Below, in pieces: positions 16,195-24,624 of a stretch of DNA of 64,000 nucleotides. The DNA comes from an uncultured Faecalibacterium sp. (GTDB lineage: Bacteria; Bacillota; Clostridia; Oscillospirales; Ruminococcaceae), in contig CAKTFS010000003.1 in the NCBI GenBank assembly GCA_934561115.1, positions 44,224 through 108,223 on the forward strand. Reading direction: 5' to 3'. A program made the translations under genes and the position numbers. How positions within the stretch are numbered: the first letter of the stretch is position 1; every line of letters starts with the position of its first letter. The notes beneath the pieces are model-generated. The model was not told the origin of the DNA. It was given only the letters and a program-made list of their open reading frames with translations, and searched no databases.

Positions 16195-17052
16195 ATGACA
16201 AACAAGAAGCTGAACTGCCCCGCAATCGCCAAGGAGACGGCCATCCTGACTGGAGCCGTCGCCATTATTGCGGCGGCGGTCTATTTTTTTCTGGTGCCCA
16301 GCCATACATCTGTCAGCAGTATTTCCGGCCTTGGCATCGTGCTTTCTAATTTTGTGCCGCTGCCGCTTTCGGCCATTACCATGGTGCTGAATACCGTGCT
16401 GCTCATCATCGGTTTTTTCACCTGCGGCAGGGAGTTTGGTGCAAAAACCGTGTATACCAGCGTGATGCTGCCGGTATTTCTGGGGCTTTTCGAGCGGCTG
16501 TTCCCGGATTTTGGCTCCATGACCGGCAGTCAGGAGCTGGATGTGCTGTGCTACATTCTGGTGGTCAGCGTGGGGCTGAGCATCCTGTTCAACCGCAACG
16601 CATCCTCCGGCGGGCTGGATATCGTGGCAAAGATCATGAATAAGTACCTGCACATGGAGTTGGGCAAGGCCATGTCCCTCTCGGGCATGTGCGTGGCGCT
16701 TTCCGCTGCCCTTGTCTATGATAAAAAGACCGTTGTCCTGAGCATTCTTGGTACCTACTTCAACGGTATGGTGCTGGATCATTTCATCTTCGATAACAGT
16801 ATCAAGCGCCGGGTGTGCATCATTACCGAAAAAGAGGAGGCGCTGCGGCAGTTCATCATCAACGACCTGCACAGCGGTGCCACCATGTACGAGGCCATCG
16901 GTGCATACAACTTTGAAAAGCACAACGAGATTATTACCATCGTGGACAAAAGCGAGTATCAGAAGCTGATGAACTTCATCAACCGCGAGGACCCCAAGGC
17001 CTTTGTCACGATTTATAATGTATCCAGTGTGCACTATCAGCCCAAGCGCTGA
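16195..17052 (+). CDS. YitT-family membrane protein (DUF161/DUF2179)
   Basis: 285 residues from ATG 16195 (TTGGAGGAGC upstream). Five membrane segments cover residues about 15-190, with the family-typical SGLGIVLSN and NRNASSGGLDIVAKIMNKY. The C-terminal about 80 residues are a cytosolic DUF2179 domain (VCIITEKEEALRQFIINDLHSGATMYEAIGAY). The family is widespread in Firmicutes and its function is unknown; ion or small-molecule transport has been suggested. It lies 95 bases before the HAD gene. Confidence 0.92.
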   Translation: MTNKKLNCPAIAKETAILTGAVAIIAAAVYFFLVPSHTSVSSISGLGIVLSNFVPLPLSAITMVLNTVLLIIGFFTCGREFGAKTVYTSVMLPVFLGLFERLFPDFGSMTGSQELDVLCYILVVSVGLSILFNRNASSGGLDIVAKIMNKYLHMELGKAMSLSGMCVALSAALVYDKKTVVLSILGTYFNGMVLDHFIFDNSIKRRVCIITEKEEALRQFIINDLHSGATMYEAIGAYNFEKHNEIITIVDKSEYQKLMNFINREDPKAFVTIYNVSSVHYQPKR

Positions 17053-17054
17053 GC

Positions 17055-17096
17055 GGCACGGGGAAAGGGCGCAAAAGCCGTGCCCGGGGCTTTCCC
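17055..17096 (+). other. Possible pseudoknot or alternate hairpins between yitT-like and HAD genes
   Basis: GGCACGG (17055) can pair with CCGTGCC (17078), and GGAAAG (17062) with CTTTCC (17090). The pairs interleave, so they are either alternative hairpins or a pseudoknot. Confidence 0.3.
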
Positions 17097-17147
17097 GCAG
17101 CGGAAAACCGTGGTAGAATAAGAAAAAACGGAAAGGGAACGACAGCC

Positions 17148-17927
17148 ATGGACATCAGACTGGTTTGCAGCGATATTGACGGTACGCTGCTGCAATACGG
17201 CAAAAAGGAACTGGAGGGCGAGATCTTCGACCAGATCCGGGCGCTGCATCAGCGGGGCATCTGGTTCTGCCCGGCCTCCGGGCGGCAGTATACCAGCCTG
17301 CACAAACTTTTTGCACCGGTGGCGGACTGCTGCGTGTTTATCTGCGAAAACGGCGGCACCATTTTTAAGGAAGAACAGTGCATCGCTAAAAATCCCATGC
17401 CCCGGGCGCTGGCGGAGGAGATCGCCAACGATATGTGGACGCGCAGCGAGGGACAGGGCGAGGTGATGCTCTCCGGCCAGAACACTGCCTACCTGATGGA
17501 GCGCGGCCTTGGGATGCTGCAGCGGGTGCAGTTTGTGGGCAACCACTACCAGATCATCCACAGCCCCGCCGAGGTGCCGGAGGACATCACCAAGGTGTCT
17601 GTGTATCTGCACGAGGGCGTGGAAAACTATGTGGAGCGCTTTGTGCCCCACTGGAAACAGGCCAACTGCGCCGTGGCCGGGCCGTTCTGGATCGACACCA
17701 CCTTTGCCAACAAGGGCATCGGGGTGCAGTGCGTGTGCCACACCCTTGGCATCGACCCTGCACAGGTCATGGCCTTTGGCGACAACTACAACGACGAGAC
17801 CATGCTGGACGTGGTGGGCGTGCCCTACATTATGGAGAACGCCGCCGCCCCGCTGCGGGCAAAATACCAAAACCACACCCCCCGCCCGGAGGATGTGCTG
17901 GCGCAGCTGCTGGCACAGCAGCCGTAA
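17148..17927 (+). CDS. HAD-superfamily hydrolase, Cof subfamily
   Basis: 259 residues. Motif I is DIDGTLL (nucleophile Asp10), motif II the S in CPASGRQ, motif III the conserved Lys region and motif IV GDNYNDETML. The cap (about residues 85-190) is the C2B type typical of Cof phosphatases, which act on sugar phosphates or flavin/pyridoxal phosphates. It lies 13 bases before the MmcQ/YjbR-like gene and is probably co-transcribed with it. Substrate not predictable. Confidence 0.92.
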   Translation: MDIRLVCSDIDGTLLQYGKKELEGEIFDQIRALHQRGIWFCPASGRQYTSLHKLFAPVADCCVFICENGGTIFKEEQCIAKNPMPRALAEEIANDMWTRSEGQGEVMLSGQNTAYLMERGLGMLQRVQFVGNHYQIIHSPAEVPEDITKVSVYLHEGVENYVERFVPHWKQANCAVAGPFWIDTTFANKGIGVQCVCHTLGIDPAQVMAFGDNYNDETMLDVVGVPYIMENAAAPLRAKYQNHTPRPEDVLAQLLAQQP

Positions 17928-17940
17928 AGGGGGCGAGCCC

Positions 17941-18312
17941 ATGGACCGCAAGGGATTGGAACAGCTTATTTTTGATACTTACAGCGTAGAGCCGGACTAC
18001 CCATGGATGGACACCCCGGAGTCGGCGGTGTTCCGCCACGCGGCAAACCGCAAGTGGTTTGCGCTGGTCACCACCGTGCCCAGAAGCAAGCTGGGTCTGC
18101 CCGGGCAGCAGCCGGTGGATATCGTGAACCTGAAATGCGACCCTATCCTCATCGGCTCCCTGCGGGCAGAGCCGGGTTTTTACCCGGCCTACCACATGAA
18201 CAAGGAAAACTGGATCACCGCCGCGCTGGACGGCAGCGCCCCGGAGGACAAGCTCCGGCTGGTGCTGGACATGAGCTACACCGCCACCGCACCCAAGCTG
18301 CGCAAAAAATAA
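17941..18312 (+). CDS. MmcQ/YjbR-family protein
   Basis: 123 residues from ATG 17941 with GGGGGCGAG just upstream. It matches the small YjbR/CyaY-like fold: VFRHAANRKWFALV, VDIVNLKCDP and YPAYHMNKENWITAALDGS (the HMNK-x-W motif). These are DNA-binding-like or frataxin-like small proteins of uncertain role. Short distance to the HAD gene suggests one operon. Confidence 0.88.
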   Translation: MDRKGLEQLIFDTYSVEPDYPWMDTPESAVFRHAANRKWFALVTTVPRSKLGLPGQQPVDIVNLKCDPILIGSLRAEPGFYPAYHMNKENWITAALDGSAPEDKLRLVLDMSYTATAPKLRKK

Positions 18313-18325
18313 TTTTATAGGGTAA

Positions 18326-18353
18326 GCCGGGAAGGTCCTCAGACCTTCCCGGC
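18326..18353 (+). terminator. Perfect 12-bp hairpin after the YjbR-like gene
   Basis: GCCGGGAAGGTC-CTCA-GACCTTCCCGGC. There is no T-tract, so it may act as a terminator or mRNA end. Confidence 0.6.
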
Positions 18354-18365
18354 GGTAGAAAAAAG

Positions 18366-18404
18366 TGGTAAAATAAGGGCGGGCGCTGCAATTGCTGCCC
18401 GCCC
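18366..18404 (+). promoter_or_regulatory. Extended -10 promoter with leader hairpin
   Basis: TGGTAAAAT (18366-18374) lies 80 bases before the gene at 18454. Just after it, GGGCGGGC (18377) pairs with GCCCGCCC (18397), which would place a strong hairpin at the very 5' end of the transcript. Confidence 0.5.
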
Positions 18405-18453
18405 TCATTCGTATTCAGTGTAAAGGGACTGCATTTTGCAAAAGGAGGCAGCT

Positions 18454-18801
18454 ATGGCTATTTTTGAAAAGACCATCCGCAACCAGAACTTTGACACCCT
18501 GCTCCGCAAGCTGGAACACGCCATCCCGGACAGCAGCTGGTCGGCAGAACTGGAAGCCGGCAGCGACTTCAAGGAGGGCAGCGCCCGGTGCAGCGTGCGG
18601 GTGTTTGAGCGGTACAGCATGGTGGGCGGCAACCGTCTCAGCCTGACGCTGACCCTGTTCCAGAACGGGGACGCGCCCATCCGGCTGTCGGCCATTGCGG
18701 CGGGCGGCAGTCAGGCGGTGTTCTTTAAAATGAACACCCTCGGCGAGGACGCTTTTCTGAAGGACGTAAAGCAGCTGCTGGAAGAAATTTTGGAGGGCTG
18801 A
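18454..18801 (+). CDS. DUF6054-like small protein
   Basis: 115 residues from ATG 18454 (AAAAGGAGG upstream). The sequence FEKTIRNQNFDTLLRKLEHAI, a beta-rich centre (VRVFERYSMVGGNRLSLTLTLFQNGD) and a C-terminal helix suggest a DUF6054-type cytosolic protein; this is recognition from memory. It is the first of a three-gene unit with a one-base gap to the next gene. Confidence 0.7.
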   Translation: MAIFEKTIRNQNFDTLLRKLEHAIPDSSWSAELEAGSDFKEGSARCSVRVFERYSMVGGNRLSLTLTLFQNGDAPIRLSAIAAGGSQAVFFKMNTLGEDAFLKDVKQLLEEILEG

Positions 18802-18802
18802 T

Positions 18803-19168
18803 ATGTTTTATAGTGGGTTTGACGCATTTTTCAGCATTCTGTTCCCGCTGGTGTTTCTGGTGGTGCTGGGCATGATCCTGTTTACCATAGTGGGCAATCT
18901 GCGCAGATGGAGCAAAAATAATGCGTCCCCGCGCCTTACCGTCCCGGCCACTGTGGTGGCCAAGCGGACGAACGTTTCCCGCCATCATACGGACAATACG
19001 ATGTCGCATACGTTCACTACCTATTATGCCACCTTTCAGGTGGAAAGCGGTGACCGCATGGAACTGGAAGTAGATGGTTCGGATTACGGAATGCTTGTCG
19101 AAGGCGACACCGGAAAGCTGAGCTTTCAGGGTACGCGCTACTTGGGGTTTGAACGGAAGAACGGGTGA
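18803..19168 (+). CDS. DUF2500-family membrane protein
   Basis: 121 residues: one membrane helix (about 10-32), then a soluble beta domain with the DUF2500 pattern (PATVVAKRTNVS, TTYYATFQVESGDRMELEV, GMLVEGDTGKLSFQGTRYLGFER). Function unknown. Its stop overlaps the GTG of the next gene. Confidence 0.88.
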   Translation: MFYSGFDAFFSILFPLVFLVVLGMILFTIVGNLRRWSKNNASPRLTVPATVVAKRTNVSRHHTDNTMSHTFTTYYATFQVESGDRMELEVDGSDYGMLVEGDTGKLSFQGTRYLGFERKNG

Positions 19169-19464
19169 CCGAGATGCAGCAAAAGCATTCAAGTGTGCCG
19201 GAGATCGTGGGCAGAAGCCTGTTTTATACGCTGACGAACTATCTGCTTATCAGCATGGCGCTGTCCTTCCGTGCGCAGTGGTTTTCGGTCTTGTTCTCGG
19301 CGGCGCTTGTATGGTGCAACATGGAGTATTGGAACACTATTCATAGGCTGACCGGCAAAAAGCTTGCCGCGTGGGTCTTGTGGGGCGTCTGCATTGCTGT
19401 AAGTACAGGTGTTGCGTATTTTGCGGGGTATATCCAAGGAGCACTTGTTCCACTTGCGGTATAA
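19165..19464 (+). CDS. Small membrane protein (about 99 residues)
   Basis: Three hydrophobic segments (residues about 23-40, 43-55, 68-95). The GTG at 19165 overlaps the preceding stop (GTGA); ATG 19174 is an alternative. Third gene of the DUF6054-DUF2500 unit. No family recognised. Confidence 0.7.
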   Translation: MTEMQQKHSSVPEIVGRSLFYTLTNYLLISMALSFRAQWFSVLFSAALVWCNMEYWNTIHRLTGKKLAAWVLWGVCIAVSTGVAYFAGYIQGALVPLAV

Positions 19465-19537
19465 TAAACGCGCTGTTGCGCAGTATTTTTGGAGAAATCG
19501 CAGAAGCTGTGACAAAAGTATTATTCTTTTATGAATT

Positions 19538-19564
19538 TTAGCACTCTACGCTTGACAGTGCTAA
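19538..19564. promoter_or_regulatory. CIRCE element (HrcA operator) of hsp20
   Basis: TTAGCACTC, nine bases, then CAGTGCTAA. This is the consensus CIRCE inverted repeat with one mismatch in the right arm. It overlaps the -35 of the hsp20 promoter, so HrcA binding would block transcription. Confidence 0.88.
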
Positions 19565-19580
19565 AAAATCGTGTTATAAC
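19552..19580 (+). promoter_or_regulatory. SigmaA promoter of hsp20
   Basis: TTGACA (19552-19557), 17-base spacer, TATAAC (19575-19580). The -35 lies inside the CIRCE element. Confidence 0.85.
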
Positions 19581-19702
19581 AGTGGCGTGCTCAGGAGGAA
19601 GGGCAAAAGGAGAGCCGCAAGGCTCCCCGGAAAGCCCTTTGCAAGGAGCTTCAAAATGTAATTTTATACCCGACCCGAACGCCGGGATTGGAGGTATGTT
19701 TT

Positions 19703-20167
19703 ATGTTTATGCCGACTGTTTTTCATGAGAACCTGTTCGATGATCTCTTTGATCCGTTCTGGAACGAGGGTGCACTGGAGCGTGCGATGAACCGCGAAGC
19801 CCGCGACACCTTTGGTAAGCGCGGTGCAAACATGATGAAGACCGATGTCAAGCAGACGGACAACGGCTACGAAGTAGCTGTTGACCTGCCGGGCTGCAAG
19901 AAGGAAGACGTTCAGATGGATCTGAACGACGGCTATCTGACCATTCAGGCAGTGCGCAGCCACAGCAATGACGAAAAGGACAACAAGGGCCGCTATGTGC
20001 GGCGCGAGACCTTCTCCGGCAGCTGCGCCCGCAGCTTCTATGTGGGCGATGTGAAGAAGGAGGACATCCACGCAAAGTTCGAGGATGGCGTCCTGCACAT
20101 CCAGCTGCCCAATCCTCAGCAGACAAAGGCCTTGCCTGAGAACCCGAACCTGATCGAGATCGAGTAA
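19703..20167 (+). CDS. Hsp20/alpha-crystallin small heat-shock protein
   Basis: 154 residues from ATG 19703 with GGAGG nine bases upstream. The alpha-crystallin domain spans about residues 45-140: DVKQTDNGYEVAVDLPGCKKEDV, GYLTIQAVRS, the FSGSCARSFYVGD strand and DGVLHIQLPN. It holds unfolding proteins in the cytosol during stress. The CIRCE-overlapped promoter 120 bases upstream implies HrcA control with the chaperonin genes. A strong terminator ends the single-gene unit. Confidence 0.96.
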   Translation: MFMPTVFHENLFDDLFDPFWNEGALERAMNREARDTFGKRGANMMKTDVKQTDNGYEVAVDLPGCKKEDVQMDLNDGYLTIQAVRSHSNDEKDNKGRYVRRETFSGSCARSFYVGDVKKEDIHAKFEDGVLHIQLPNPQQTKALPENPNLIEIE

Positions 20168-20206
20168 ATGCCAGCCGTGTGCGCCAAGGCATAACGCATA
20201 TAGGAT

Positions 20207-20247
20207 GCCCCCGGAGAGCTGCAACAAGCCCTCCGGGGGCATTTTTT
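20207..20247 (+). terminator. Terminator of hsp20
   Basis: GCCCCCGGAG pairs with CTCCGGGGGC, followed by ATTTTTT. Confidence 0.9.
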
Positions 20248-20263
20248 GTGTGCAGGTTTCTGC

Positions 20264-20430
20264 GGATGGGGGAACCCTCTCCGTCATCGCTGCGCGATGC
20301 CACCTCCCCCGATGGGGGGAGGTTTTTTGCATCTTCCGGTCAGCAGCATAAAAGCTCCCCCTGAGAGGAAAGACTTCCCCCGCTCCGGGGGAAGATGTCA
20401 CCGCAGGTGACAAAAGGGGGAATCTGGACG
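20264..20430. repeat. REP-like intergenic repeat
   Basis: Contains the hairpins CCTCCCCC/GGGGGAGG and CTTCCCCC/GGGGGAAG followed by TGTCACCGCAGGTGAC. The same hairpin plus CACCGCAGGTGAC recurs at 24416-24550. No gene is supported in 20248-20667. Confidence 0.65.
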
Positions 20431-20667
20431 CGACCAACGGGAGCGGACTGAGAGGGTTTCCTTCCCGGAGATGCCACCGCCGCAGGTAATGACGGAAACA
20501 AGCATCCTTGCGCACACGCCTGTTTTACCCGAAAAACTTTATTTTTCCACAGTTTCGTGGTATCCTTATAAGGCACACGCGATACAGGCCTGCGGCTGCA
20601 CTGGCAGCGGCTGCGGACTGCGTGCGGCAAAAAAGAACGTATAGAAGGGAAAAGGGGGATAAAAGTC

Positions 20668-21345
20668 ATGGGAGAATTTGCCTTTCAGACTTTACGGGAA
20701 AGTATCACCTCTGCCATCAGGAGCAAGATCCTTACCGGGGAGCTGCAGCCGGGCGCAAAGCTGGCTGAGCAGCGGCTGGCCGAGGAATTCGGCTCCAGCC
20801 GGGCGCCCATCCGGGAGGCGCTGCGGCAGCTGGAACAGGAGGGCATGGTCGAGTATTCGCGCAATGTGGGCTGCTCGGTGCGCCGGGTGAAGCCGGAGGA
20901 CGCCTACGAGATCTATCTGCTGCGGGCAAATCTGGAAATGACGGCGCTGCGCTACTTTGACTGCAAATTCCCGGAGGAGGATCTGCGCGCCCTGCGCGGT
21001 ATTCTGGAGGAGATGCGCAATGTCCGGCCGGGGGATCTTTCACAGATCGTGGAGAACGACAACCGCTTCCACGCGGTCATCGTGCAGCGGGCAGGGCTGC
21101 CAAGGCTGCTGAAATTCTGGAACGATCTGAACTACGGCAACCTGCTTGTTGGGGCGAGCAGCGGCTCTAACCACGAAGTTCTGGCGCAGCGGCAGAACGG
21201 CATCCACACCAAGCTGTACGAGGCGCTGGCAAGCGGCGACACCGAGGTTGCCTGCCGCGCCGTCTACGCCCACTACATGGAGCCTATGGAGCGGATGCGC
21301 AGCGCGAACAGCGCCGTTCAGGCAGCGGACGAAACAGCAAAATAA
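20668..21345 (+). CDS. GntR-family regulator (FCD subfamily) of the amino acid permease
   Basis: 225 residues. The winged helix is at residues about 8-72 (ILTGELQPGAKLAEQRLAEEFGSSRAPIREALRQLEQEGMV), followed by an all-helical FCD domain with ENDNRFHAVIVQRAG and a C-terminal HYMEPMERM. It is upstream of, and in the same direction as, an APC permease whose promoter contains a TTGTCTACAA palindrome of the GntR-FCD type. It therefore probably represses the permease and M18 peptidase; the inducer is unknown. Confidence 0.9.
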   Translation: MGEFAFQTLRESITSAIRSKILTGELQPGAKLAEQRLAEEFGSSRAPIREALRQLEQEGMVEYSRNVGCSVRRVKPEDAYEIYLLRANLEMTALRYFDCKFPEEDLRALRGILEEMRNVRPGDLSQIVENDNRFHAVIVQRAGLPRLLKFWNDLNYGNLLVGASSGSNHEVLAQRQNGIHTKLYEALASGDTEVACRAVYAHYMEPMERMRSANSAVQAADETAK

Positions 21346-21391
21346 GGGGAATTTGGCTGACCGTCTAAATTTTGACCAATCATTTTATGGA

Positions 21392-21419
21392 AATTGCAGA
21401 TTGTCTACAATCTGCAATT
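21392..21419. promoter_or_regulatory. GntR-type operator of the permease gene
   Basis: AATTGCAGATT and AATCTGCAATT are perfect inverted arms centred on TTGTCTACAA. The operator covers the -35 and spacer of the permease promoter. Confidence 0.75.
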
Positions 21420-21429
21420 ATGCTATACT
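21401..21429 (+). promoter_or_regulatory. Promoter of the amino acid permease gene
   Basis: TTGTCT (21401-21406), 17 bases, TATACT (21424-21429), inside the GntR-type operator. Confidence 0.7.
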
Positions 21430-21549
21430 GTCAAAGTGACTGGTCGAGTACTGCTGTATTTTTAGTAAAATTGCGAAATATATGCGGAACCTTGGCCTTC
21501 TTACAGGAACTTCCGCCCTGTGTGGAAAAGAAAGAGAGGAATTGTCCGC

Positions 21550-22992
21550 ATGTCTAACAAAGAAAAAGCCACAAAGATCTCGTGGCTTACCCTTGCCTTC
21601 ATGGCCTTTTCTACGGTCTGGGGCTTCGGCAACATTACCAACGGCTTTGTGTACTTTAACGGTCCGCAGGTCATCTTCAGCTGGATCTTCATGTTTGCCC
21701 TGTACTTCATCCCCTATGCGCTGATGGTGGGCGAGCTGGGCTCTGCTTTTAAGAACGAGGGCGGCGGCGTCAGCTCCTGGCTGCACCAGACCACCAACGC
21801 CAAGCTGGCCTACTACGCCGGCTGGACCTACTGGGCCTGCCACATCACCTACATTGCCAGCAAGGGCAGCGGCTTTCTGAAGGCGCTGAGCTGGGCGGTT
21901 TTCCGCAATGCGGAGACCTACGATTCCTTCCCCACCCGCTACATCCAGCTGGCTACCTTCTGCATCCTGCTGCTGGGCTGCTACATTGCAAGTCTGGGTC
22001 TGAACCCCCTGAAAAAGCTGCTGACCGCCGCCGGCACCTGCACCTTTGTCATGTCCCTGCTGTACATCGTGATGATGTTCGCTGCCCCGGCCATCAACCC
22101 CACGGCAGAGTACGTCCACGCCAACCTGAGCTTCAGCAGCCTGATCCCCAACTTCAACGTCACCTACTTCACGTCTCTGTCCATTCTGGTGTTCGCTGTG
22201 GGCGGCTGCGAGAAGATCTCTCCCTACGTCAATAAGGTCGAGAACCCCAGCAAGGGCTTTCCCCGCGGCATGATCACGCTGGCTGTCATGGTGGTCGCCT
22301 GCGCCATTCTGGGCACGCTGGCCATGAGCCGTATGTTCGACCCCGCCATCATCAACGCCAGCGCCGAGAGCTTCAACGCCTATGCCGCCAACAGCTCCTA
22401 CTGGGCCTTCCAGAAGCTGGGTCAGTACTACCATGTGGGCGATCTGTTCATGATCATCTACGCCCTGTGCAACGTCATCAGCCAGTTCGCCGTGCTGATT
22501 TTGAGCATCGACGCACCGCTGCGTATGCTGCTGGATAACGAGCACACCAAGCAGTTCATCCCGCAGGCGCTGCACAAGGTCAACGCCCACGGCGTGCACA
22601 GCAACGGCATCAAGATGGTGGCTGTGCTGTCCGGCTCCATCATTCTGGCACAGTCCTTCGTGCCCGGCGCTGCCGCCGTTCTGCGCCAGCTGACCAAGCT
22701 GAACTCTGTGTGCATGCCCATGCGCTACCTGTGGGTGTTTGCTGCCTACATCGCCCTGCGCAATGCCTACGATACCATCCCCGCCGAGTACCGCTTTGTC
22801 AAGAATCAGGCCGTGGCCAAGTTCTTCGGCGGCTGGTGCTTTGCCGTTACCGCCGTGTGCTGCGTGCTGGGTATGTATGATAAGGACCCCTTCACCTTTG
22901 CACTGAACGTTATCACCCCCGTGGTGCTGACCGTGCTGGGATTCATTCTGCCCGCCCTTGCAAAGCGCGAGCAGACCGCTGCCCAAAAGTAA
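21550..22992 (+). CDS. APC-superfamily amino acid permease
   Basis: 480 residues with about 12 membrane helices, from ATG 21550 (GAGAGGAA upstream; longer frame lacks a site). Helix 1 carries the APC-type WGFGNITNGF, and later GELGSAFKNEGGGVSSWLH and FAVGGCEKISPYVNKVENPSKGFPRGM match glutamate:GABA antiporter/YjeM-type members. It moves amino acids across the membrane, by symport or exchange. Next to an M18 aminopeptidase gene, so peptide-derived amino acids are a likely theme. Specific substrate not predictable. Confidence 0.92.
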   Translation: MSNKEKATKISWLTLAFMAFSTVWGFGNITNGFVYFNGPQVIFSWIFMFALYFIPYALMVGELGSAFKNEGGGVSSWLHQTTNAKLAYYAGWTYWACHITYIASKGSGFLKALSWAVFRNAETYDSFPTRYIQLATFCILLLGCYIASLGLNPLKKLLTAAGTCTFVMSLLYIVMMFAAPAINPTAEYVHANLSFSSLIPNFNVTYFTSLSILVFAVGGCEKISPYVNKVENPSKGFPRGMITLAVMVVACAILGTLAMSRMFDPAIINASAESFNAYAANSSYWAFQKLGQYYHVGDLFMIIYALCNVISQFAVLILSIDAPLRMLLDNEHTKQFIPQALHKVNAHGVHSNGIKMVAVLSGSIILAQSFVPGAAAVLRQLTKLNSVCMPMRYLWVFAAYIALRNAYDTIPAEYRFVKNQAVAKFFGGWCFAVTAVCCVLGMYDKDPFTFALNVITPVVLTVLGFILPALAKREQTAAQK

Positions 22993-23011
22993 CCTGAATA
23001 TGCTCAAAAAG

Positions 23012-23038
23012 GGCCGGTCAGCACTGACCGGCTCTTTT
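23012..23038 (+). terminator. Terminator between permease and M18 peptidase genes
   Basis: GCCGGTCAG pairs with CTGACCGGC (2-base loop), followed by TCTTTTC. The peptidase ATG is 28 bases on, so it may attenuate rather than fully stop. Confidence 0.75.
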
Positions 23039-23065
23039 CAGATACACCCTAGGAGGTTTATTTTT

Positions 23066-24382
23066 ATGATCGCATCCGAAGTCCGTGAAATGCTGTCCTT
23101 CATCGACGGCAACCCCACTGCATACCACACCACCGCCGCTGTGCGGGATATCCTGCTGAAGGCAGGCTTTGCAGAACTGCTGGAAAGCCGCAAGTGGGCG
23201 CTGGAACCCGGCAAGGACTACTTTGTCTGCCGCAACGGCTCCAGCATTATCGCCTTCCGCATGGGCGACCAGCTGGAAAATTACAGCTTCAACGTTGCCG
23301 CCGCCCACACCGATTCTCCCTGCTTCCGTATCAAGGAGAACGCCGAGATCCACATGGGGCAGAACTACACCAAGCTGAACACCGAGGGCTACGGCGGCAT
23401 GATCTGCGCCACATGGATGGACCGTCCGCTGTCTGTGGCGGGCCGTGTACTGGTGCAGGAGAACGGTGCCATCGTTTCCCGTCTGGTGGCGCTGGACCGC
23501 GACCTGCTGATGATCCCCAGCGTTGCCATCCACATGAACCGCGAGGTCAACGATAAGGCCTCCTTCAACAAGCAGGTGGATATGCTGCCCGTGCTGGGCG
23601 GTGCCTGCGAGGAGGGCGCGCTGAAAAAGCTGATCGCAGAGGAGCTGCAGGTGTCCGAGGAGCAGATCCTTGGCAGCGATTTGTTCCTCTATGTGCGGGA
23701 AAAGGCCACCGTCTGGGGCTGCAACGAGGAGTTTATCTCCTGCGGCCGTCTGGACGACCAGCAGTGCGTCTACGGCATCCTGAAGGGTCTGCTGACCGCA
23801 AAGAACGCCCGCTCCATCGGCGTGGCAGCCTTCTTTGATAACGAGGAGGTGGGCTCCGGCACTAAGCAAGGCGCAGCCTCCACCTTCCTGTACGATGTGC
23901 TGCACCGTATTGCCCGCAGCCTTGGCGGCAGCGACGAGGACTTCCACCGTGCGGTGGCCTCCAGCTTTATGGTCAGCGCCGACAACGCCCACGCCGTGCA
24001 CCCCAACCACCCGGAGCACACCGATGTGAACAACTGCACCTACATGAACAAGGGCGTGGTCATCAAGACCCACGCCGGCCAGAAGTACACCAGCGACGGC
24101 ATGAGCGTTGCCGCCGCCCGGGAGCTGGCTGCCCGCGCCGGTGTGCCGCTGCAGTACTTTGCAAACCGCTCCGATAAGGTAGGCGGCAGCACGCTGGGCA
24201 ATCTGGCCATGGCACAGGTGTCCATGAACTGTGTGGACATCGGCCTGCCCCAGCTGGCCATGCACTCCTGCTACGAGACCGCTGGTGCAGAGGACACCCT
24301 CTCGCTCATCAAGCTGATGCAGGAGCTGTACAGCAGCCACTTTGAAGAGACTGCTTTCGGCACCCTTTCCATCAGCAAGTAA
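23066..24382 (+). CDS. M18-family aminopeptidase (aspartyl aminopeptidase type)
   Basis: 438 residues from ATG 23066 with AGGAGG upstream. Zinc ligands are visible in AAAHTDSPCF (His), DNEEVGSGTKQGA (Asp and Glu-Glu), the SADNAHAVHPNHPEHTD segment (Asp) and the C-terminal MHSCYETAG (His). It removes N-terminal, often acidic, residues from peptides in the cytosol as a large oligomer. It follows the APC permease. Confidence 0.95.
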   Translation: MIASEVREMLSFIDGNPTAYHTTAAVRDILLKAGFAELLESRKWALEPGKDYFVCRNGSSIIAFRMGDQLENYSFNVAAAHTDSPCFRIKENAEIHMGQNYTKLNTEGYGGMICATWMDRPLSVAGRVLVQENGAIVSRLVALDRDLLMIPSVAIHMNREVNDKASFNKQVDMLPVLGGACEEGALKKLIAEELQVSEEQILGSDLFLYVREKATVWGCNEEFISCGRLDDQQCVYGILKGLLTAKNARSIGVAAFFDNEEVGSGTKQGAASTFLYDVLHRIARSLGGSDEDFHRAVASSFMVSADNAHAVHPNHPEHTDVNNCTYMNKGVVIKTHAGQKYTSDGMSVAAARELAARAGVPLQYFANRSDKVGGSTLGNLAMAQVSMNCVDIGLPQLAMHSCYETAGAEDTLSLIKLMQELYSSHFEETAFGTLSISK

Positions 24383-24415
24383 ACGGATAAAAGCATAAAA
24401 AAGGACTGCATGAAG

Positions 24416-24550
24416 GCTTCCCCCGGTCGGGGGAAGCTGTCACCGCAGGTGACTGATGAGGGCGCGGGTAAGCAGCCGCTTACGGGAATTACCCCTCATC
24501 CGTCTGCCCACTGCGTTCGCAGCCACCTTCCCCCAAGGGGTGAAGGCTTT
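24416..24550. repeat. REP-like intergenic repeat, second copy
   Basis: Contains TTCCCCC-GGTC-GGGGGAA followed by GTCACCGCAGGTGAC, then a GAGGG...CCCTC pairing and a CCTTCCCCCAAGGGG hairpin. Same family as 20264-20430. Confidence 0.65.
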
Positions 24551-24624
24551 TGCGCTGGGTCAATCTGCAAAAGCTGATTTTCCATGGCCGGTTAAGCCCG
24601 GATATAGAAATCCGACGGTAGTTG

